A stretch of 64,000 bases of DNA from contig JAVTVX010000024.1 in the NCBI GenBank assembly GCA_033439265.1, forward strand, positions 4,562,001 to 4,626,000. The letters run 5' to 3'. A model generated the notes under the pieces. The model was not told the origin of the DNA. It saw only the letters and a list, made by a program, of their open reading frames with translations, and did no database searches. The stretch is from Dillenia suffruticosa (taxonomy: Eukaryota; Streptophyta; Magnoliopsida; Dilleniales; Dilleniaceae). Both the position numbers and the translations under genes were made by a program. Each line of letters starts with the position of its first letter. The stretch's first letter is position 1. This document shows positions 48,166 through 60,286 of this stretch, piece after piece.

Positions 48166-50956
48166 ATTTTGATCTTCATTGAACTAATAGACATTTAATT
48201 TAATAAGAAAGATATCAGATCTTTTAATCAAAACTCAGATTTGAATTCTGAAAATGAAAATAATTACGTTATAATAATTTCCTTATAGAAAATTCGGTAA
48301 TAATTCGAATTTGATTAATAAAAATATAATTTTGAATACTAATTGATTTTAAAAAAAAAAAAATCGATCTCCTTTGCTCCTCCAATGGCTTTTGGCGCCT
48401 CAAAGATAGCAGACGATGTGTGATATTCAAAGAACATGACTTGGTTTCAAAGTTCAACCCAAGTCAGGAATTTGGGATCAACCACAACAGTGAACGTTAG
48501 CTCATTTAAAGCAATATTATGCCCAATACATTCATATTCTTTTTAAAAGGCAGGGAAAGGATACATTGGGTGTTGCTGTTAGACCAGAGAGCTCATTGTC
48601 ATATTCTTTTTAAAGTCTAATGATTCATTGCTCCACTTGAAATTGAGTTTATTCTCAAATATTATCAAAATTAAATGTGTTATGGATTTATTTTAATATA
48701 TAATATTTTTTAACACACAGACATAAAAATACATTTTATATGCATAGTATAGCAATTTTTTAGGAAGAGGAGGGAGAGGTCAAGTCATCGTCTCCACAAA
48801 ATTAGCGGCGAGAGTGCTGAATCTACGTGTCAGGTCACGGGTTTTGATCATGTGATTCGGCTTGTCACCTAGAAAGAAGGCTAAAAGAAAACAAAAACCT
48901 GTCACGGGCCAAAAGAAAAAAACCACCAAATATCTTAAATCATGATCAAAGGACTTTTTTGGTCACCAGTACACCCCTGTTTTTTTCACAATCAAATCAC
49001 CTAATATGCAATTTTAGTAAACATTTGGTACAACAAATCCGCAATTTGCGACCAAACCCCTCCATTGTTTTTTTACCCTTTTTTGCTTGTTTATATACAT
49101 TAAGGTGACAATTTTTTCATGATGTCTTGGCCTAGAAGTGGGTTGCATGGCTGTAAAGGGTAGGGGGAGTTTTTTTTTTTTTTTTTTTGGTTCATAGGGG
49201 GAGTTTTGTTTGTCACTTATGAGGGTTGCCCAAAAAAGGAAGTTTTACATGATTGAGCTTGAGGGGTCCATCTCCATCTTTCGGTTCCCTAGACGGCTTG
49301 GGCATGGGCATGGGCATGGGCAAGCTTCTCCGAGTCGGATCGAGTTGGGTCTCAGCCAAGGCCAGTAAAAATGTATGGCTCGTGCTGGCTCCCAGATGAC
49401 TAGTGCTGAGTTCAAATATTGACCTACTAAATTCATTTTACTTCAAATAAACATGGGTAGGTCTCCTAGCATTTTATATGTAAACAATAATAAGATATCA
49501 ATCTCTTTTGTCTTGAATGATCGAATACTCTATTTTTTAATCAAAAATTTCAAATTCGAATTTTAAAAAAAATGATTTGAAAGAATCAATTCCAAAATAG
49601 ATCTCATAATATTCGAACTAAATTAATCGAGTAAAATATAGATATTAATCGAAAAAAACCAATGAGATCGAGATTAGGTCCACTTCAAGTTTGTTTGGGT
49701 TTGAATAAGCGGGCAAAAACGCAGTCGTGCAATGAATGCATAGCGAACTATTCTTTTACCTTTTACTAAAGAATAAGTGGGCAAAATTAAGCCCACGGGC
49801 TAGAAAAATCTTCAATAAATTTTCTTAAACCTTTTTTTTTACATAAATGAATATTTACCATCGACCAATATCTGGATTTAATCTGATTAATCTAACCGAA
49901 TATTGAGGCTCCCCATTAAGAGATTAGTTGTCCCAATGTTTATCTTTTCATTTTCAATATTCGAACTTATAGTTTTGATTAAGAAAATTTAATATTCGAC
50001 CACTACACCACAGGTCATTGATAGATTTTCTTAAACTATGGGTCACTGGATATGCTACTCCTTCGTGTTCTGAATTTTTTTTTATTACACGAGATTTAAA
50101 TCCCAATTTACGAAGTTAGAGAGGAGGTTGTGACTACTTGATTGTCCATTTGGGGATTTCATATTCAAATTTGATTATTATACCTTAAAAGTTTAATAAG
50201 TAAGGACAATAATTAAATTGCAATATGAAAATTTTCTCTTTCATTTTACAGATTAATTTTCAATTTTGTTGAAAACAAATCTTTTATCCCTTTTGTCCCT
50301 TTGGATGTGGTCCTAGATTCGAGAATCAAATTTCATTCGGGGTGAATAAATAGGAAGCAGGGCTTCTTGTAAATTGCATTGTAGTATAGTATCCACCCCT
50401 CCCAAAAAATTCCTTTTGCATCTAAAGAAACATGCGCAAAGTTTTGAAGAACAAAATGTGTACTTTGGACAGGATAATTGTTTTTGTTGTATACGAGAAT
50501 ACTCATGATAAATATATTTTAAGAACATAAATGCAAGTAGGAGGACAAGGGTGTTAATCGTGATTTTTCAGAAGTTTTGAGATAATTATTATTTTTTTTT
50601 TCCCTCTTTTTCTTCTTTCCTTCTTCTTACATGCTTGTAATCACCTTCTCCAAAATGTCCCAAGGTGCCTCGGTTTCTTATTTGATGCTTCATGCGTGTT
50701 CATAATTGTCTTATTTGCTGGGGAAGCAGGCATAATATGACAGATTTGAACTCTATTTTTCTTTTTTTATTATGTGGAGGATTATTTTTTACTACGTAAT
50801 TGTCCATTTTCTTCTCCAAAACCCTACAACCCAGTATTTTTCTTTTTTCCTTTTTCTATGATTTTATATGGAGGATGATTATTTTTTATTATGTAATTCT
50901 AAATCCACAAATCTCTTGATGAATTCACAAGAGAATATATATATAGATTGTTTTTC

Positions 50957-51006
<50 letters not shown>

Positions 51007-52702
51007 AAATGGTCGTGCTTGATAAATGGAAATTTAGGTACTGAAAAAAAGTGTTACCGATTAATCAGGATGATGCACGGTCATCAAATTAAATGGGATA
51101 CTTAAAAGGGCTCCCGGGGTGGGCCTAGCTGCATAACTTTTCTGGGTTATTCGTTTCTGTAATGGTTTGGGCCCGGCCCAATAACCAGTAAAGTGAGCGG
51201 AGGGCATGTCTTTTTGCTATCGATTTTCTCATTGGTAATGGTAGGCCCACCCACCACCATTTTTTTTTTGGTGCCCACCCACCACCATGCCGCCAAAGTC
51301 ATGGGATTAGAAGTTAGAATAAAACTATGCCAATGAGCTTTCGCACCGATCTCTCTTCCCTTGTAATAAACTTATATTTGAGTCTTACTATCAACTAAAA
51401 AAATAAAATAAAATAAAACTGTGTTTATAGAAATAAAAGAAAGATCATCATCCATTGAATCGAAATCAACATAACAGTGAGGATATGAGTGATGTAAAAT
51501 ATTTGGGTAATAAAATTTCTTATGTCGGAGGAAAACCAAAGAAGTCAATTAAGAAATTAAGGAGAAAAGGGTTTTCTTTTTTTTGGGGGGGGGGGCGGGG
51601 CAGAAAGAAGAGAGGTCGAGGATGGCCCATGATAAGTAGAGTGGTTCTCTCTCATAAAACTATTCATAAATAGATGATTAGAAAATTTTTGGTAAATTAT
51701 TTGAGTTATTCAGTGTTTAAATATATAAGTCATTTATAAGTTTACTATAATTATGGATCAAATCCCAAAGGGATTAAATATTTGTGCTGGAAATTCTATG
51801 AATTGATTTGCCATTTTCACAGAGGATATGATAAACAACCATGAAGTTGCACATTATGTTGTGTGAAACATAATCTGACCTGGCTTTTGATGTTTGCGGG
51901 TTTTGTCTAATTCAAGGATGTGGAGACTGATCCTGATCATCACAGAAATCCACCCAGTTTCAGATTTTTTAATCTGAAAGCGTTCACTATATGTGTACTA
52001 CATTGTGAATCAAGAAATCAGAAGGGACAATCTTGTGTTTAGGGAATGTTGGGTTGATTAGCCACATGGAGATAAGGGTAAGCATGTGGCAGGCCACCCC
52101 ATGAATCCCCTCTACTTCTTCGTCTGTTTTGTTTTGTATCATTCTGTGTGATTCTATATTCCATATTGTTTGTGAAGTCCTAAAACTCAGGAATTTCACT
52201 TAGTGTTTGCTGCTTATATGTGTACTTTTGATCATTAACTAGAGTAGTGTATATCTATGAGACTCAAAAGGATACCCTTCTAGATTGCAAAATTTTTTCT
52301 TGTGTTCTGAAAAATCTCGGTGGTGGTGGCCGTAGACATTATCTATAGAATTTGAATGCTTTTTTGGATGGAATGAAACTGTTGACAAGGTGGCCTAACT
52401 TGAGAGAAATTTGTAAATTTTGACATCCTTTTGTGATGAAGACACATGAAGTGTCAGAGGTTTTTTCAATGCATATAGCTGTTACATCAATTGCCCTGCA
52501 ACATTTGCATGACTAGAAAATTTGATTGAGATTGTAAACTAAGGGCAGAATGCAGACAGAAACTGTCTGCTGTACCTTAGATTTTGCATTTCTGGTGGTT
52601 TTTCTCCATTGGAAGTCAATCTTTGTGCCATCACTCTCTGTCTAAAGCTGGCAACGTTTGGCAAGAAATAGATCATGAGGTTTGGAATAGGAAGTCATCA
52701 TA
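48166..52702. other. AT-rich intergenic DNA upstream of the EDR2-like gene
   Basis: No coding exon supported. It contains copies of the dispersed AT-rich repeat (about 48200-48350, 49510-49665 and 49860-50010), a GGGCAT tandem near 49301-49320, a SINE-like fragment near 50078-50150, (CT)n at 50958-51001 and a T8-G11 junction at 51577-51595. The last several hundred bases should hold the promoter and leader of the gene at 52703. Confidence 0.5.
50958..51001 (+). repeat. (CT)n microsatellite
   Basis: About 44 nt of CT dinucleotides in intergenic DNA. Confidence 0.95.
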
Positions 52703-55465
52703 ATGGGTGGCTGTGTTTCATCAGTAAAAATAAAGAAAGGATCCAGCAGGAAGCACCACCGTTATGTTAGACCAAGAAAATGCCACCTGAAGAAGTTTTC
52801 AAGGTCTATCTCTGATGGAGCTTTGAAACGAATTAGTAATGAAGGCAGCCGGGTTTCAGATTTTTCTATTAGTGAGAGTATTCATGTCGACCTTGACAAG
52901 GGTGCCACCCCAAGCTGCAGAAGATCTGAACTTACATTTCCCCCATCTAACTTCCATGTAATTATCTTTAAAATGTTGGATGGTTAGTCTTTAGTCATGT
53001 GCTCATGACTCTTAAAATGGAATATCTTTGTTCGTGTGTTGAACCTCTGAGCTCGAGCATATTTGATCTTGTCATACAACATAAAAAGTTCATTTATTTG
53101 CAGTAGCAAACCAAGAGGAGGCCTGGTTTGATTCGGTTAGTGTTTTGGAGTCTGATTCAGAAGATGACTTCATCAGTGTTCATGGAGGTAAAGCAATTGT
53201 TTTCATCTTTACCTTGTGTGATCTTTCCTTCGAGTATGCAGTCATAATTAATCTGTTCTTCTCTATATTATTTTTGGCTGCTAGATTGTTTTACTTTAGC
53301 AGGAATGCAACACCGAATATCTCAAATGCACAAGTGCTTCCATATGAAAGCACGTCATGCTTTGTCGATGGGAGTAAAACTGAGAGATTTTTAAGGAAAG
53401 CGGAGGCTGATGGATTCTCTTTTCAAAGTACCCCAGGGCGTAGGATTTTATTTTCCAAGGTAGATGAAGGTTTCGGCAGGAAAAAGTCAGCTTTGATTGA
53501 TCCCAATTGCAACTTTATGACCATAAGGAGGGCCCAAGTCTGCTTTGAGCCCAAGTCTGCTTTCACAGAACGCTAAGTCATATTCTATCCGTTGACAGGA
53601 ATCATAGTCAATCGTCTCCTTTGAGCCCAAGTCTGCTTTCACAGAACGCTAAGTCAGCAGCTGTCATGTTTACACTGAAGAGAAAGCCGGCTGATGCAAA
53701 TGAAGCATCTAAATTTCGTAAGTGGATTGTTAACAAACTTTGTTTAAAGGCATAGAAATTTAAATATAAAAATTTCTCTGCAGAATATCAGTAAAAATGA
53801 AATGTTTTTAAAAGGTTTTCATAGTCTTTTCCTGCAAGAGAGATTGTCCTTCACATCTGATAGTCCTCTTTTGTTGTTCTAATGAGATAAGTTACTAAAT
53901 ACAGTTTAATTTCTTGTAGGTGGATCCAACAGAAACTTATATCGTCCGAGGGGAGGAGTTCTAATCCCATTTTCAGAGGGAGATAATTCAAGTCATGGGT
54001 GCTGGTCTCCAGTAGCACCTTCTCTTTTCAAGCTCCGTGGCCACAGTTATTTCAGGTAGCCTATCCGCCTGCCCTCTACCTTTCTCATTATTTCAATCTC
54101 TGCCGTTCTAAATATTGAAGTTTGTTCATGCAGGGACAAACAGAAATCCCCGGCATCAAACTGCAGTCCATATGTCCCAATCGGCATTGATTTATTTGTT
54201 TGCCCCCGCAAGATAAATCACATTGCACAATATATTGAGCTTCCTCCAGTCAAAGTTCACGAGAAAGCTCCTGCACTTCTCATTGTCAATATCCAGGTTA
54301 GATATATGCACCGCTAACTTGTTGCAAATGTACTTGGTGCAAACTGAGGTTGCAGAATAGGCTTAACATTATCAGCTCTTGCAGCTACCTACTTATCCTG
54401 CTGCCATGTTTCTCGATGATGGTGATGGAGAAGGCATGAGCCTTGTGTTATATTTCAGACTATCAGACAATTTTGACAAAGAGATCTCCCCTCACTTTCA
54501 GGACAGCATCAAGGTACTTGTTCCTCTGTGTAGCAAGTTCAAGATTCTAGTTGAGAGTAAGGTTTCTCCAATAATTGATCTTTCAGAATTATAATAACAC
54601 AGTAGAGTTCTGACATCCACAGAGATTGGTTAATGATGAGATGGAGAAGGTAAAAGGTTTTGCAAGGGAGTCCACGGTTCCTTTCAGAGAGCGCCTGAAA
54701 ATTCTGGCTGATCTGGTTAACCCTGAGGACCTCCATTTAAGTTCCACAGAAAAGAAGCTTGTCCATGCTTATAATAACAAACCTGTCCTCTCACGCCCTC
54801 AACACAATTTTTATAGGGTAACACTCTATCTCAATTAAACAAGCAGTCTGCTGTATGCAGGAAGCCAGGGGCCTGCGCGAGTAACTGCACCCCTTGTTGA
54901 GTATATATATATATATGTGTGTTCAAAACTCTGCAAATACCACTAAAAGTCATAGAAATGAAGCCATAGAGCTTAAAAATGCCACAAATCCTGCAGAATG
55001 TTTATTTTTTCAAAAATTATATCTTTGCCCCTCCATCCCTGCCCAGCTTTGCCCCCTAATATTTTAGCTTTGCCATTGGGTGTATGCTTTTTGTTTAGCT
55101 TGTGTCATGGAAACAAAGTAAGGCTTGCTTTTGGCTATGCAGGGACCGAATTATCTCGAGATTGATTTGGATGTTCATCGTTACTGCTACATTGCCAGAA
55201 AGGGACTTGATGCACTTCGAGAACGTTTGAAACATAGCATACTTAAACTGGGTTTTACCATTCAGGTTTAGTCTGAAACTCACCCATTTTTCATGGACTC
55301 TTTCTGTTCTTGAAAAGTCAATGTGACTTTCAATTCTCTCTCATACCATAGGCACAAAAGCCAGAAGAAATGCCAGAGCAAGTCCTCTGTTGCGTGCAAC
55401 TGAACAAGATTGATTTTGTAAATCATGGGCAGATACCTACACTAGTGACCATGGAAGGAAACTAA
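52703..55465 (+). CDS. EDR2-like C-terminal domain (DUF1336) protein, with internal damage
   Basis: Recognised exons are 52703-52982 ([18 protein letters not shown], phase 1), 53104-53187 ([20 protein letters not shown]), about 53285-53717, 53920-54055 ([27 protein letters not shown]), 54134-54296 ([18 protein letters not shown]), 54385-54513 ([26 protein letters not shown]), 54623-54817, 55143-55265 ([14 protein letters not shown]) and 55352-55465. The EDR2 C-terminal domain is intact from 53920 on; MGGCVSS may be an N-myristoylation site. The family includes EDR2, a lipid-binding negative regulator of cell death, but the role of this short subclass is unclear. Exon 3 lacks one base near 53303 for the family frame (after FTLAG), and a 37-bp duplication lies at 53544 and 53620. 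Canonical splicing would stop early near 53390. The locus may be a pseudogene or use another splice form. Confidence 0.8.
53544..53656 (+). repeat. Tandem duplication inside the EDR2-like gene
   Basis: An identical 37-nt block occurs at 53544-53580 and 53620-53656, a 76-bp offset. The core GCCCAAGTCTGCTTT occurs a third time at 53532-53546. The frame that leads into the downstream exons fits only the last copy ([15 protein letters not shown]). Confidence 0.9.
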
Positions 55466-57040
55466 TCTGAAACTGCAGATGAAGGGATTGTGCAGTTGAA
55501 GGGCTTACACAAACAAAATAAGAGAGGCTTTCCTGTAGAATTTAACCACAATTGTAACGTATGTAAACGTTTTGAAAAAGTAATATTTATATGGACAGAA
55601 AATAAAATGAAATTCTCTCTTTATTTTTTATTCATCCATTTCTTTTAGGCCCCAACCAGGCCCATTTGACTCATGGTCCAGTGTTATGCTCACTATAGAG
55701 CAACTTTAGACCAACACTTATTAGTGTAGGTGGGATTGACATCTTTACCTCTTAACCAGGTTGAGAGTTCGACTCCTCCTGAATACAAAAAACAATATTG
55801 GAAGACTCGTCCTCCAAAATGAGCATATAGCAGTCGGTCCAAATTAATTAAAACGAAATTTCGGATAATAAACTATGGCCAGGCCAAGGTACCAAAAAAA
55901 ATAGAGCAACCTTAGCTTTTCTATCCTGTTTGCTCGAATAAATATTTTTTTTCATCGGTAATATTTGGAATCATATTTTGATTAATTCAGTTTAAGCGTC
56001 TGTAGAAATATTATTCAAAGCGTAATTTTTCCAATATAGTATTTTCGTTTCTAAATTTCAAAGTCAAGAGTTAATTAAAAGATTTAACATTCCATCCTAC
56101 TAAATTGATTGTTCCTTGGCTCCTCAAATAAATATAGTTGGATAGATATGTATCTAATTAGCTTCTTCTAATAATTATGTCTCAGGTTTAATAATTTTAA
56201 TTTAATTTGTAATTGTATAAAAAAATTATCACATATTTTATAATTTTAAGCGTAAAATCTCTTAGTAAACAGGAAAAAAAATCAATACCGAATAAACTAT
56301 AATTAAATTCTTTAAGTCATTCGATTATACTGAGATGTCAAATTGTCAAAAGTTAAAATAAAAATATCCATTTTGATGGAATATGGCCCTGACGCCTATC
56401 ATTATGAGATTCGGGATCTTTTGGGCTCACGGTCCAATAGGTCAAAAGCACGTGCGTGCCTCTTTTGCAGGCAAATATATATCTCTCTCTCGGCGCCAAC
56501 CGACCAAACCCCCCTTGTGCGGTCGATTAATCGGCTCGACACCTTTTCGAAGCTTGGCATCACTTGCTGAGGTAATATTCATTTTTTCCTAAATCGAAAG
56601 ATTACAATCTCCTGTAATTAGGGAATTAGGGAGGAGATCTCTAGTTGTGACCGATAAAAAAAAGAGTTTTCATAATAATTTAAACTTCTCTAATTAAAAG
56701 AATTTAAAATTTTTTAAAATCGTTTGCTATGATCTCTAAAATATTAGGATATTCACATAATTAGGATTTCAACATCTAGATAGTATACGGGATTTACTGT
56801 ACATGCAGATTATAAAAATATCACGAAGGCCATTGCCCATATATGTTCTCTCAATTCTACACTTAGTTTTTTTTTTTACTATATTAATCGGTATCTGAAA
56901 TCATATTTCGATTAATCCTATTCGAAACTTGCACTGGCCTATTAAGAGAGTTACCATTCCAACGTAGTTTTTTTCATACCGAAATCGTGAATCGAATTCA
57001 AAAACTTGATTAAGGGATCTAACGCTATATTTTACTAGGC
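55466..57040. other. 3' UTR and repeat-rich intergenic DNA
   Basis: The 3' UTR of the EDR2-like gene probably runs to about 55640. A SINE copy follows at 55710-55900, then diffuse AT-rich repeat copies at about 55930-56110 and 56870-57045. A GC-richer patch lies at 56430-56570 with overlapping short open frames that are not credited. Confidence 0.5.
55695..55915 (+). mobile_element. tRNA-derived SINE, copy B, with target-site duplication
   Basis: The element (55710-55900) starts ACCAACACTTATT, has box B GAGAGTTCGACTCC, then CTGAATACAAA and a unique body, and ends in an A-run. Flanking 15-nt direct repeats ATAGAGCAACTTTAG (55695-55709) and ATAGAGCAACCTTAG (55901-55915) differ at one base. The same block order is found in copy A at 10834-11035. 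Confidence 0.8.
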
Positions 57041-57043
57041 CAA

Positions 57044-57270
57044 CTCAGAAGGTGATCTGACGAAAGAGACTCCGACACTCAAATTAGAGAATAGTTTTTG
57101 AGAGTACAAACAAACTGAAAGAGAGAGTGATCTTTGAAATGTCTTTGTGCACTAACTCGACACTTAGTGCATAAAGGCATTTCAAAATAACTCTCTTTCA
57201 ATTTGTTTTTATTTTTAAAAATCGCTCTCTAATTTGAGCGTCAAAATCTCTTTCGTCAACACTTTCCGAC
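57044..57270. repeat. Long foldback (inverted-repeat) element
   Basis: Left arm (about 57044-57152) and right arm (about 57160-57270) are inverted copies over roughly 100 nt with scattered mismatches. Both ends carry GACGAAAGAGA, then CTCAAATTAGAGA and CTTTGAAATG or TTTTGAAATG toward the centre, with GTGCACTAA/TTAGTGCAT at the loop. The transcript could fold into a near-complete hairpin. No coding content. Confidence 0.8.
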
Positions 57271-59489
57271 GGTTTTTTACAAGTTTCATCAATCAAAGAA
57301 TCTAATAATCACTCGTCTCATTCAAATCAATAGAGTTATTATCTACCGAGCAAAACCCTCCTCAAACACATTTATTTAGTTTTTCTTCGTGATACATGAA
57401 AATAGTGGGAAAACTATTTGGCGGGGGCTGAACTTGAATGCAAACTACTCGGATTTGGTGGGGATATTATTATTTTTTTTCGCATTTTTTCCTATATTCT
57501 CCTTGGTTCTTGAGATGCACATTCTTATTCCCCGGGGGTTTTTGCCCGAGGGGGGGGGGCTCCTTTGGAAGCTTGAAGGTTGATACGGATTGAAGATTTT
57601 GCTCTGTGCAGGTGTATATTAATTTATGGTTTTTATTCTTATTCGACTTCCAATGATGATAAATAAGGATATGCTTAATTTAAAGTGATAAATGAAGTAG
57701 AATTTCCTTAATTTTCTTAAATGATATACGAAATAGAATTTAAAAATAAAAAATTTAAAATGAGACTTAATAGGGCACAGGGTGTATCTATAATCAGATG
57801 CTTAAATAAGAATTTCTAAAATAACACAATGGATTGTTTTTTCCCTTTCTAGTTTCCACCATAAACTAGGTTATTTTTTTTCTCCGATTAGCCGTTGGTA
57901 TTAGTAACTATTTTGGAATCGATTAAATTCGATTTGAATAGAGTTAGATCTTCAAGAGATAAAATTCTTTTAATATTTATTTTTTTTTGTATATAAAATT
58001 TGAATTTGAGATTTTATTTAAAAAATATGAATATTTATTTTAACATCCTATAATTTAATATTGATAATGAAAGTTATACGACGATTTTAATCTTTCTAAG
58101 TTAATCATTTATTAGTTTTTATTTTTTATTTATTTTATTTATTTTATCTTGACTTGATCACTACCCAATATTTAGAAATTCGTTCAAATTAATCTGAATC
58201 GATCATTATAGGGTTCAAAGGGGATAAATCTCCCGATACTTATTTTTTTATATTTATAAGAGATCAAAATCCTGATCATGATTAAGAGGTATCAATTTCT
58301 GAGTAAATTGAGTCACTAGACATTGGTTTTTACTAGCTTTTAATTGTTAAAGGTACAAGTACTTTTTGTACCATTAAGAAGTAATCCATCCTAATACTTT
58401 ATTAATAACAAAGGTTGTTACAAATTATCCTAATACTCTTAATAACTCTTTCTAATGTTATGTTAAGTTTGCATGATGTGATGCCAAAGAAGATAATCAC
58501 ATTCATTGGTAAATGTGCCGGTGCTTTTATCACAGAGTAAAAAAATTTAAAATTTAAATCATGGGATAACGAGTAGTTACCGTTATCCCAACCCTCCTCC
58601 TTACATCTCCCCGTAACTTCTTCCATAAAAAAGTAATTTTGTGTGTTGATCTTGGAAGGACTCTCTTTGTACATTACTTGAAATTGAGAGCTTGAGTGAG
58701 ATAATCCAAGAGAGAGATACATATATTCTCGTGTGAGAACATATCGAGAGATTAAGAATTTTTTAATAGAAAAATTTCTCTCGTCATATTAAATTTATCA
58801 AATTTTGAATTGAAATGTTGTGAATTTATGATAATAGTTTGATCACATGATCACTACCCTGATTAAAAATTTCGATAGAAGAATTTTACGGTTTATAGTT
58901 TGGTTATTTTTTTGTAAACTATACATTAGGATATTTATTTAAAAATTTTAATCGTTTAACTTTTATAATTTATCACATTTGTGATACATACGAATAAATC
59001 TAACAAATCTCATTCAATGAATCACAGAGGAATAAAGGTAATTACAAATATTTTTCTTTCCCCAAAATAGTAAATTAATTTATTGTCAAATAGCACCTTA
59101 AAGCCTCGTCGAAACATACTTGTGTAATACAATACATACAATTTTACATGTAAATTTATTTTATTAATGAATTGATAAATCATGTAAGACAAATATTATG
59201 ATCTTATTTTATCAAGAAGAGTCCATATAATACGGGAATAGTCCATGATAGCTTATGTTATCGGTGAATTCTCTCGAACAAAAATCAATGTGTACGGATT
59301 ATTAATTTAGAATATAATTCAGCAACCTAAGAATACAAATAAAATAAATAACATATATACATAGAACTGGATCCAAGCTAAATAAATTAAATTTTAATTT
59401 TAAAATAAGTTCCATGAGTTATTTATGGTATTCATTTATTTCCAAATTGGTCATTTCCAGACCATGGTACGCTTCAAGTTTAGGATCAT
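57271..59489. other. AT-rich intergenic DNA
   Basis: No gene supported. It contains a G-run at 57550-57559 and further diffuse copies of the AT-rich repeat near 57900-58030 and 58150-58310. Confidence 0.5.
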
Positions 59490-59758
59490 GGCTTCCAACA
59501 TTTGTTTCTGGGTGATGTTGATCGAGAAGGCAATGAGCCCCGTGTTATATTTCAGACCATCGGACAGCCTTGACAAAGAGATCTCCCGTCACTTCCAGGA
59601 CAGCATCTTCCTCTGTCATCTACCTCTGTCTGTCTTGTAGGTTTCTCCAATAATTCATCTTAAGACCATCGTCCAAGCATATACAAACAAAATAAGGGAG
59701 ATTTCCTTGTAGGGTTCAACCACAATTGCGACCAATTTAAATGTTTCAGAAAAATAAG
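59490..59758 (+). pseudogene. Relic of the EDR2-like gene (one exon, intron piece and 3' UTR)
   Basis: 59515-59610 closely matches the exon at 54385-54513: GTGTTATATTTCAGAC, GACAAAGAGATCTCCC and CAGGACAGCATC are shared. It is followed by a copy of the next intron (GTTTCTCCAATAATTCATCTT near 59641, compare 54560). It then jumps to the 3' UTR (ACAAACAAAATAAG near 59683, compare 55511; CAACCACAATTG near 59717). Exons 7-9 are missing. It is a non-functional partial duplicate about 5 kb downstream of its source. Confidence 0.85.
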
Positions 59759-60286
59759 ATATATGGGAATCCATATAATTCCTCGAACCAATTTTTCTAA
59801 ATGAAATTGAGCCAAACTGAATTGATCTTGTAAGAGACCCTGCAAAATAAATGAAATTCAGGAGTGGTCTCTGTCTGTTCTGTTCATCCGTTTTCCTGAA
59901 CCTGAGAAGTGCCGGCAAATTCCGAATCAAGTAGCTTTCATTTTCATATTTTTAAATTGGAAATATCAAACATACACAACATGTGTATCTTCATTTACAA
60001 AAGAATGCACCGAAGAATAAGAATTACAACAAAAGTACACCCCAACTAAGCTAGCTTGCATTCAAAAAACAAGTATAACCGACTTCCACCGGCCATAGGA
60101 TTTTCAGCCATCTGTCTTTTGTTGTTTGCTTTCATGTGTATTTCGATTTTTTTTTCCTTTCTTTCCAAATTAATTTTACCCGTTCAGCCATGATTAAAAC
60201 AAAATATGAGCCTAAAAAGAATTCGAGCAGTATAGACTTAGGGCTTTCACAATTCTTTAATTAGGTCAGCAGTTCCATAAAGACTG

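Noticed and set aside
51455..51673. 72-codon open frame on plus
   Set aside because: Gly/Arg-rich end derives from the G-run at 51585-51595; no family match.
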